Origin: an uncultured Oscillospiraceae bacterium
GTDB taxonomy: Bacteria > Bacillota > Clostridia > Oscillospirales > Ruminococcaceae
Reading direction: 5' to 3'
DNA: 8,633 nucleotides
NCBI GenBank assembly: GCA_910587465.1
Contig: CAJUMS010000101.1
Span: forward strand, 1-8,633
Shown: in pieces, positions 5,151 through 8,633 of the stretch
How the letters are laid out: each line of letters opens with the position of its first letter
Numbering within the stretch: the first letter of the stretch is position 1
Notes under the pieces: model-generated
Database searches by the model: none
What the model was told of the DNA's origin: nothing
What the model saw: the letters and a program-made list of their open reading frames with translations, nothing else
Made by a program: the position numbers and the translations under genes

Positions 5151-5167
5151 CATATTTGAGTTATAAT
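5139..5167 (+). promoter_or_regulatory. Rightward promoter of the XRE gene
   Basis: TATAAT (5162-5167) lies 17 bp behind a poor -35 (TAGATT, 5139-5144). The third operator covers that -35, so the regulator could activate or repress its own gene here. Confidence 0.55.
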
Positions 5168-5188
5168 AGAATCAAAGGAGGGGATAAT

Positions 5189-5416
5189 ATGCCTATAAGG
5201 TACAAAATCAATGTCCTTGCTGCTCTTAAAGAGGCTGGGTATTCTTCTACACGATTGAGAAATGACAAGTTAATCGGCGAGGCAACAATACAACGACTGC
5301 GGCACAATCAAAGCGTTTCTTATGACGTTCTCGCAAAAATCTGCGAGCTGCTCAAATGCCAACCGGGTGATATATTGGAGTATGTCGAGGAACAGCAAGA
5401 AAACACTGCCGAATAA
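5189..5416 (+). CDS. Cro/C1-type (XRE) regulator, phage switch candidate
   Basis: The protein has 75 residues and is essentially a single helix-turn-helix domain of the small XRE/HTH_26 type. Helices run through INVLAALKEAGYSSTRLR (8-25), LIGEATIQRLRHNQ (28-41, turn and recognition helix) and YDVLAKICELLKCQPGDILE (45-64), with an acidic tail. It would bind as a dimer to palindromes. An excellent AAAGGAGGGG site lies before the ATG at 5189; the longer open frame from 5081 runs through the operators and has no ribosome site. It stands divergent from the coiled-coil/zinc operon with three CACTA-N5-TAGTG operators between, which is the layout of a lysogeny or copy-control switch. A strong terminator follows directly, so it is monocistronic. 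Confidence 0.9.
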   Translation: MPIRYKINVLAALKEAGYSSTRLRNDKLIGEATIQRLRHNQSVSYDVLAKICELLKCQPGDILEYVEEQQENTAE

Positions 5417-5419
5417 CGT

Positions 5420-5460
5420 ACAAGCCGCTCAATTATCGAGACTGAGCGGCTTGTTGTTTT
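5420..5460 (+). terminator. Terminator of the XRE gene
   Basis: ACAAGCCGCTCA (5420-5431) pairs perfectly with TGAGCGGCTTGT (5443-5454), and TGTTTTT follows. It starts 3 bp after the stop codon. The stem core is the octamer AAGCCGCT, shared with other hairpins in the element. Confidence 0.92.
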
Positions 5461-5492
5461 TCGCATAGGTTTTTTGCGGCACAATTTTTTTA

Positions 5493-5756
5493 TCACGGTT
5501 CATCCTTATATTCGCCTTTGTGGTCGGTAACAAGCCACGCAAGGGAACATTTTAACGACATTGAAGCCATGATGATTTCCTCAAGTCTTAGAAGACGCGG
5601 ATTTCTTTTTCGTTCGCTAAACAGCGTCCTCGACATTCCGATTTTCTTTGCAATCTCGGTATCCGTTTTGCAGCCGTTAATAGCTCCCTGTGCACAAATA
5701 TTTCGTATGACTGTTTCGCTTGCCACTGATATCGGCGATGGCTTTAGTTTTGGCAT
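5493..5756 (-). CDS. Small phage helix-turn-helix protein
   Basis: The protein has 87 residues. A helix-turn-helix is visible in KTDTEIAKKIGMSRTLFSER (30-49), followed by a helix LLRLEEIIMASMSLKCSLAW (55-74). This resembles short XRE-like phage proteins. The first 25 residues form a separate N-terminal segment. A GTG frame start at 5765 is open, but AGGTGA sits 5-6 nt before the ATG at 5754-5756, so the ATG is used. The gene stands alone on the minus strand between the XRE gene and the toxin-antitoxin pair. A TATAAT and a TATAC-N7-GTATA palindrome lie about 40 bp upstream, which suggests autoregulation. The target is not known. Confidence 0.82.
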   Translation of the reverse strand: MPKLKPSPISVASETVIRNICAQGAINGCKTDTEIAKKIGMSRTLFSERKRNPRLLRLEEIIMASMSLKCSLAWLVTDHKGEYKDEP

Positions 5757-5790
5757 AATTCTCACCTCGTTTCTATTGCATTCTGTCTAT

Positions 5791-5809
5791 ATTATACACT
5801 AACTGTATA
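5791..5809 (-). promoter_or_regulatory. -10 element with overlapping palindrome
   Basis: The minus-strand TATAAT (5791-5796) overlaps TATAC-ACTAACT-GTATA (5793-5809). No good -35 is visible. It is probably the promoter and operator of the 87-aa HTH gene. Confidence 0.5.
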
Positions 5810-5898
5810 TTAATTGGTAAAATTATAAAACGTTTAATGGATTTATTAACCGTGCGATTTCGAGACAATAGAACGAGATACAAACAAGACTGACTAGC

Positions 5899-5948
5899 AA
5901 TAAGCTGCTCCCATATTTGAGAGCGGCTTATTTTCAAATTTTTTTCAA
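5899..5948 (+). terminator. Terminator upstream of the toxin-antitoxin promoter
   Basis: AATAAGCTGCTC (5899-5910) pairs with GAGCGGCTTATT (5921-5932) with one G-U-type mismatch, followed by TTTCAAATTTTTTTTC. It reads on the plus strand, but no plus gene lies between 5460 and here. It may insulate the toxin-antitoxin promoter, or end an unseen RNA from 5810-5890, where I found no promoter. Confidence 0.72.
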
Positions 5949-5956
5949 AAACCCCC

Positions 5957-5996
5957 TTGACAAAATAGGATAAATCCTATATAATGAATATAGGAT
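5957..5996 (+). promoter_or_regulatory. Perfect promoter and operator of the HigBA-type pair
   Basis: TTGACA (5957-5962), a 17-bp spacer and TATAAT (5980-5985) are exact consensus. The spacer holds the palindrome ATAGGAT-AA-ATCCTAT (5965-5980), and a single half-site ATAGGAT follows at 5990-5996, 25 bp on. This is the usual position for repression by an antitoxin or its complex. Confidence 0.9.
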
Positions 5997-6018
5997 AAAA
6001 ACTATATTGAGGTTAAAA

Positions 6019-6396
6019 ATGCAGAATAATGAAATAATATTTTACAGAACAGTGCAAAAGGAATGTCCTATGTTGGACTTTTTGAACGGCTTGGACATGA
6101 AAATGCGTGCCAAAGTGGCACGCACGGTTGATCTCCTCCGTGATAATGGCGGCGATCTTCGCGAGCCGTATTCAAAACCATTGTCGGACGGGATATTTGA
6201 ATTGCGTATAAAGGTTGGAACGAACATTACGCGAGTGCTGTACTTTTTCGTTATTGGCAACAAAATTGTGCTAACACACGGCTTTGTTAAGAAAACACAA
6301 AAAACGCCGCCTGCGGAGATTGACAGAGCGAAACGCTACAGAGCTGATTATTTAAGCAGGCAGCACGAAAATGATGAGGCTGGAAAGGAGAATTGA
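6019..6396 (+). CDS. higB: HigB/RelE-type toxin (Gp49 family)
   Basis: The protein has 125 residues, near the family's usual 110-125. Conserved blocks are visible: DLREPYSKPLSDGIFELR (46-63), TRVLYFFV (71-78) and HGFVKKTQKTPPAEIDRA (87-104). These are the signature of the phage-derived Gp49-like RelE-fold family, whose members cut mRNA on the ribosome. The basic and aromatic residues of those blocks form the RNase surface in the family. A TTG at 6007 extends the frame, but GAGG sits 6 nt before the ATG at 6019, so that start is used. The toxin comes before the antitoxin, the order typical of HigBA, with 1 bp between the genes. Transcription is from a perfect promoter with an operator in its spacer. 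It probably serves as an addiction or anti-phage module of the element. Confidence 0.92.
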   Translation: MQNNEIIFYRTVQKECPMLDFLNGLDMKMRAKVARTVDLLRDNGGDLREPYSKPLSDGIFELRIKVGTNITRVLYFFVIGNKIVLTHGFVKKTQKTPPAEIDRAKRYRADYLSRQHENDEAGKEN

Positions 6397-6397
6397 T

Positions 6398-6670
6398 ATG
6401 GACGATATGCAGAAATATCTTGATGAGCAGCTTAAAAATCCCGAATTCAAGAAAGAGTATGACGCGTTAGAGCCTGAGTTTGCCCTTATCAGAGCGATAC
6501 TCGACGCACGGCGCGAAAAAGGTATTACTCAAAAGGAACTTTCCGAACGTACGGGCATAGCACAGGGCGATATAAGCAAGCTAGAAAATGGCAGCGCTAA
6601 TCCGTCCGTAAAAACGCTCAAAAGAGTAGCCGCCGCTCTCGGTAAAAAAGTTAAGATCGAGTTTGTTTAA
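6398..6670 (+). CDS. higA: HigA-type antitoxin (XRE)
   Basis: The protein has 90 residues. An N-terminal helical segment, MDDMQKYLDEQLKNPEFKKE (1-20), resembles antitoxin arms that wrap the toxin. A clear helix-turn-helix follows: ITQKELSERTGIAQGDISKL (43-62), then SVKTLKRVAAALGKKVKIEF (70-89). It would neutralise the upstream RelE-type protein and repress their joint promoter. AAAGGAG lies 7 nt before the ATG at 6398. An upstream in-frame ATG at 6371 lies within the toxin gene and has no such site. The start is 1 bp after the toxin TGA, so translation is coupled. A hairpin with the AAGCCGCTC stem follows the stop. Confidence 0.93.
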   Translation: MDDMQKYLDEQLKNPEFKKEYDALEPEFALIRAILDARREKGITQKELSERTGIAQGDISKLENGSANPSVKTLKRVAAALGKKVKIEFV

Positions 6671-6706
6671 GAATAAGCCGCTCTTCAGGTCGGGGAGCGG
6701 CTATTC
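6671..6706 (+). terminator. Hairpin after the antitoxin gene
   Basis: GAATAAGCCGCTC (6671-6683) pairs with GAGCGGCTATTC (6695-6706), with one bulged A. There is no U tract, so termination may be weak or the hairpin may protect the mRNA end. The stem core again is AAGCCGCT. Confidence 0.55.
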
Positions 6707-6817
6707 ATATCCATTTCGGACACCCTAAAAGGTGAGATTTCTTAGTCCCTAAAAAAGGCTACTTCTCAAACAGGGATAACGGCTTTTTATAGCTCACCGC
6801 CGTAGACGCTCAAATTT

Positions 6818-6885
6818 GCGTTTTAAGGGGCTTTTGTGCTTGGGACTATATTCAATTACCAATGCACAAGAGCCACCTTAAACGC
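6818..6885. repeat. Long imperfect inverted repeat behind the nuclease gene
   Basis: Arms of 26 and 27 bases (6818-6843 and 6859-6885) pair almost throughout: GCGTTT, AAGG, GCT, TTGTGC and TGG have matching partners, with a 15-nt loop. The inner arm start and the bases after the outer arm also share AAATTT and TTAAGGGG as near-direct repeats (6812-6830 and 6887-6898). It lies 14 bp behind the VRR-NUC stop and may end the minus operon, but no U tract is evident. The rest of 6707-6898 holds another loose pairing, GGTGAG with CTCACC (6731-6736, 6793-6798), and no gene. Confidence 0.6.
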
Positions 6886-6898
6886 TAAATTTAAGGGG

Positions 6899-7273
6899 TC
6901 AGCGACGATTTGCCTTTTCAAGCTCCAAATACCGTAAAATATCCCGCCGTGCTTCGTCACAACCATAGCACACGGAAACCGCATAGCCACTCGCCTTAAG
7001 GCGTTCAAGCCAGACGCGCTGATAGTCGGACAACCTGCCGCGCGGCGCTTTCAGCTCGATAAACAAGCCGTGACAGCCGCCGCGTGGAACGGGTAAAAAC
7101 AAATCGGGAACTCCTGCCTTAACACCCATTCGCTTAAAACGGGCGGCCTCACGCGCGTTTCGCTTACCACCGTTGGGAATATGGAAGATCAGTGATAATT
7201 CGGGGAATTTGCCCGATTGTGCCGCCGCCCACTCCATAAGGCATATTTGCTCGTTGTCCTCGATATGGTTCAT
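6899..7273 (-). CDS. VRR-NUC phage nuclease
   Basis: The protein has 124 residues, the length of stand-alone phage VRR-NUC proteins. The PD-(D/E)XK-type core is visible: HIPNGGKRN (31-39), GVKAGVPDLFLPVPRGG (50-66) with Asp57, GLFIELKAPRGRLSDYQ (69-85) with Glu73, Lys75 and Gln85, and a helical end. In the family these residues bind metal and cut DNA, often branched structures. Such genes occur in the replication or packaging region of Firmicutes phages. AAGGGGGG lies about 6 nt before the ATG at 7273. It is last in a minus operon behind the HTH protein (22 bp gap) and the sigma factor, and ahead of a long hairpin. Confidence 0.93.
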   Translation of the reverse strand: MNHIEDNEQICLMEWAAAQSGKFPELSLIFHIPNGGKRNAREAARFKRMGVKAGVPDLFLPVPRGGCHGLFIELKAPRGRLSDYQRVWLERLKASGYAVSVCYGCDEARRDILRYLELEKANRR

Positions 7274-7295
7274 CTAATCCCCCCTTAATGGTTAT

Positions 7296-7709
7296 TTACA
7301 ACTTCTCCCCAAGCTCTCTAAGGCTCTTGCTCAAAGCGTCCTCGCTCTGTTCGTCGGCGATGTTCGCGCCGTTGTTCGCCGTGTATTTGTCAATCAAGAT
7401 AGCCATTGTGGTGGCTATCTGCTGCGGAGAAGCCTTAGCGTATATGTCGGGATTTTTCAACAGCTTAATACAAAGCCCCAACACCGTGCAAACATCGTTC
7501 TTTTGTCCGTCCATATACGCGATAATGTCGGCGGTGTTCTGCTCTTTTTTTTGTTGGCACTTTGTGGCAGTTTCGCTATCCGCCAACACGATTGCCTTAA
7601 CCGTATTTCGAGAAACTCCATTCAGCTTTGCGGCAGCATTGTAACTCCCCAACTGAATATAATCGGCTATGATTTTCTTTTTCTGCTTGTCTGTCAGATG
7701 CGCCGCCAT
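7296..7709 (-). CDS. HTH phage protein, terminase-small-like
   Basis: The protein has 137 residues. The N-terminal helix-turn-helix is visible in KKKIIADYIQLGSYNAAAKL and NGVSRNTVKAIV (10-41), followed by a charged linker and a helical part, DIIAYMDGQKNDVCTVLGLC to about 110. The tail is acidic. A DNA-binding start on a small helical protein, next to a VRR-NUC gene and a sigma factor, fits a terminase small subunit or a phage regulator; I cannot choose. A TTG at 7727 opens the frame further, but GGGGGG lies about 5 nt before the ATG at 7707-7709, so that start is used. It sits between the sigma factor (57 bp gap) and the nuclease (22 bp). Confidence 0.85.
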   Translation of the reverse strand: MAAHLTDKQKKKIIADYIQLGSYNAAAKLNGVSRNTVKAIVLADSETATKCQQKKEQNTADIIAYMDGQKNDVCTVLGLCIKLLKNPDIYAKASPQQIATTMAILIDKYTANNGANIADEQSEDALSKSLRELGEKL

Positions 7710-7766
7710 ACTGTCCCCCCTCTGCAAGCGGTCTAAATTTGTGCTTTTTCCATAAATCCGCGATTT

Positions 7767-8402
7767 CTACCCACAGTAAATCGCTATCAATGCCCGATTT
7801 TTACGTAGTTCTCTGATAGCTTTGTTATGGAGCTGATAAGCGCGATCTAGACTGAAACCGTGCTGCTCTCCGATCTGCTTGAATGTCAGCTCCTCGAAGT
7901 AATACTCCTGGACAACCTCTCGCAAATCGGACGGCAAACAGTCGACCGCTTCATACAAGGCGGTGTATCCGTTCCGCCGCTCTATATCCTCATAAACTGC
8001 CGCCGCGCGTTCGTCAGGTACAATATCTTCGAGAAGCAGTGGCTCTCCGTCTTTGCCCTCGCCGAGCGGCTCTTCAAGGCTTTGGGTTTCGGAACGATTC
8101 AGCGCGTCAGCCGATCCGCTCAGCATACCCCGAATAACGTTCTTTAAGGCATAGCTCAAGTAAGAGGTAAACTTATACCCCTTTTCGCTTCTGTAAGCCT
8201 TAACGGCGAAATTCAGCACGTTATATCCCTCTTGCCGCAAATCGTCCAGTGAATAACCGAACCTCTCTAACTTTGCCGAATAAAAGCCCCAATACTGCGA
8301 ACATTTCTTATAAATTAAAATGTGGGTCTTATCCCATAAGAGCGGCAACAGTTCATCGTTACCGCCCTCTTGAATAAGTTCCGCTAATTGCTCGTTAGTC
8401 AC
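7767..8402 (-). CDS. Phage-type sigma-70 family factor
   Basis: The protein has 211 residues. A short helical start (MTNEQLAELIQEGGNDELLP) is followed by region 2 at about 52-95 (LDDLRQEGYNVLNFAVKAY and then KGYKFTSYLSYALKNVIRG). A linker follows, then region 4 at about 150-203 with the helix-turn-helix ELTFKQIGEQHGFSLDRAYQ. Regions 1 and 3 are absent or short, as in ECF-size and phage or mobile-element sigma factors. It would direct RNA polymerase to element promoters, probably the late genes. The start is a GTG at 8400-8402; GGGGG lies about 8 nt upstream. It overlaps the end of the 44-aa frame upstream by 8 bp, so translation may be coupled. A divergent consensus promoter begins 1 bp upstream of the start codon. 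Confidence 0.9.
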   Translation of the reverse strand: MTNEQLAELIQEGGNDELLPLLWDKTHILIYKKCSQYWGFYSAKLERFGYSLDDLRQEGYNVLNFAVKAYRSEKGYKFTSYLSYALKNVIRGMLSGSADALNRSETQSLEEPLGEGKDGEPLLLEDIVPDERAAAVYEDIERRNGYTALYEAVDCLPSDLREVVQEYYFEELTFKQIGEQHGFSLDRAYQLHNKAIRELRKNRALIAIYCG

Positions 8403-8529
8403 TTGACAAGCCCCCGATTTCGTTGTATAATAAAATTACAATATCGTTTTGCTCTGGGGGCTGTGCCGGCTTTCGGAGCGGCTTTTTATTTGATATATGC
8501 AGCGGTAAGGTAGGCTTTTTTAAGGACAT
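8395..8529 (-). CDS. Possible 44-aa gene overlapping the sigma factor start
   Basis: The frame reads MSLKKPTLPLHISNKKPLRK, then PAQPPEQNDIVILLYNEIGG and LSSD, with a TAA at 8395-8397. It is proline- and lysine-rich at first, then hydrophobic. AGAGGTG lies 10 nt before the ATG. It overlaps the sigma gene start by 8 bp, as is common in compact phage operons, and lies 19 bp behind the stop of the gene entering from the right. I do not recognise it. The plus-strand promoter 8403-8431 and a hairpin lie inside it, so part of its openness may be chance. Confidence 0.42.
   Translation of the reverse strand: MSLKKPTLPLHISNKKPLRKPAQPPEQNDIVILLYNEIGGLSSD
8403..8431 (+). promoter_or_regulatory. Perfect plus-strand promoter beside the sigma gene start
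   Basis: TTGACA (8403-8408), a 17-bp spacer and TATAAT (8426-8431) are exact consensus. It points away from the sigma gene, with its -35 abutting the GTG start. No plus gene follows in the window. Confidence 0.72.
8438..8490 (+). ncRNA. Putative ~55-nt small RNA opposite the sigma operon leader
   Basis: The span runs from the expected start of the 8403-8431 promoter to a hairpin and TTTTTATTT. GCTCTG (8451-8456) can pair with CGGAGC (8474-8479) around GGC-TGT-GCC; GCCG/CGGC (8465-8468 with 8479-8482) is an alternative. The sequence GAGCGGCTT (8476-8484) is the shared terminator motif. The RNA would be complementary to the mRNA leader of the sigma gene. The hairpin is not strong; the RNA is inferred. 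Confidence 0.4.
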
Positions 8530-8548
8530 ATCATACAATCACCTCTTT

Positions 8549-8633
8549 TCATAAAGTGTCTATTTTTCCGCGCCTACTCTCGCCCATCATTGCAAGCCCC
8601 TTGCACATTTCGCGGAGGCGGTCGAGCGTTGCG
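8549..8633 (-). CDS. 3' end of a gene entering from the right
   Basis: The last 27 codons read ATLDRLREMCKGLAMMGESR and RGKIDTL, with a TGA at 8549-8551. It is charged and helical with no stop in the visible part; codon use is like that of the element genes. The gene is cut by the window edge. It is probably the previous gene of the minus operon. A short ATG frame overlaps its stop, and AGAGGTG for the next gene follows. I cannot name it. Confidence 0.6.
   Translation of the reverse strand, partial: ATLDRLREMCKGLAMMGESRRGKIDTL

Noticed and set aside
5081..5188. An N-terminal extension of the XRE regulator
   Set aside because: It would run through two operators and the promoter; the strong ribosome site at 5174-5184 fixes the start at 5189.
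7860..8147. Plus-strand frames of 84 and 95 codons
   Set aside because: They lie wholly inside the sigma factor gene on the opposite strand and show no domain or ribosome site.

Overview
The window looks like gut-type Clostridia (Bacillota), probably Oscillospiraceae/Ruminococcaceae. The grounds are consensus Gram-positive promoters (TTGACA-17-TATAAT), strong purine-rich Shine-Dalgarno sites, hairpin-plus-U-tract terminators, and the flavour of the small phage proteins. The genus assignment is inference; no marker gene is present.

Left part (about 1-3745, AT-rich): a two-gene minus-strand operon is driven by a perfect consensus promoter (3027-3055). The first gene encodes a 354-aa soluble protein that resembles the nucleoid-associated NA37/DUF4868 type. 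The second encodes a 482-aa protein with a large N-terminal soluble part and three C-terminal membrane segments. A DNA- or nucleoid-binding-type protein coupled to a membrane partner recalls the Kiwa anti-phage system (KwaB plus KwaA), but the membrane protein is unlike the short KwaA. I treat it as a candidate undescribed defence module. The cassette is bracketed by two diverged direct copies (33-170 and 3570-3699) of a structured repeat with three hairpins and compensatory base changes. The 5' part of both copies encodes the same peptide, SKIE(P/Q)HKT, in the same frame. The right copy is preceded by a decayed reading frame and a set of 22-bp tandem repeats.

Boundary (3691-3970): the minus strand carries the 3' 45 nt of a tRNA-Pro (acceptor 3' strand, T arm, half of the anticodon arm, CCA) followed by its own terminator, but no 5' half. 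This is what the distal att site of a tRNA-integrated element looks like, with the chromosome to the left and the element to the right. GCGCAC repeats just inside it could be integrase arm sites.

Right part (about 3800-8633, higher GC): a prophage or phage-like element. After a roughly 500-bp stretch with no convincing gene but with inverted repeats come, in order: a minus operon of a zinc-ribbon protein and a coiled-coil protein; a divergent XRE regulator with three evenly spaced operators between the two promoters; a lone minus HTH protein; a plus-strand HigBA-type toxin-antitoxin pair with an operator inside its promoter; and a minus operon of a sigma-70-like factor, a small HTH protein and a VRR-NUC nuclease. 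A 44-aa gene and the end of another gene lie upstream of the sigma factor.

Two plus-strand promoters (4633-4661 and 8403-8431) point into minus-strand operons. Each is followed within about 60-70 nt by a terminator-like hairpin, which suggests small antisense-oriented RNAs. The octamer AAGCCGCT or its complement recurs about ten times in the element and forms the stems of several terminators.
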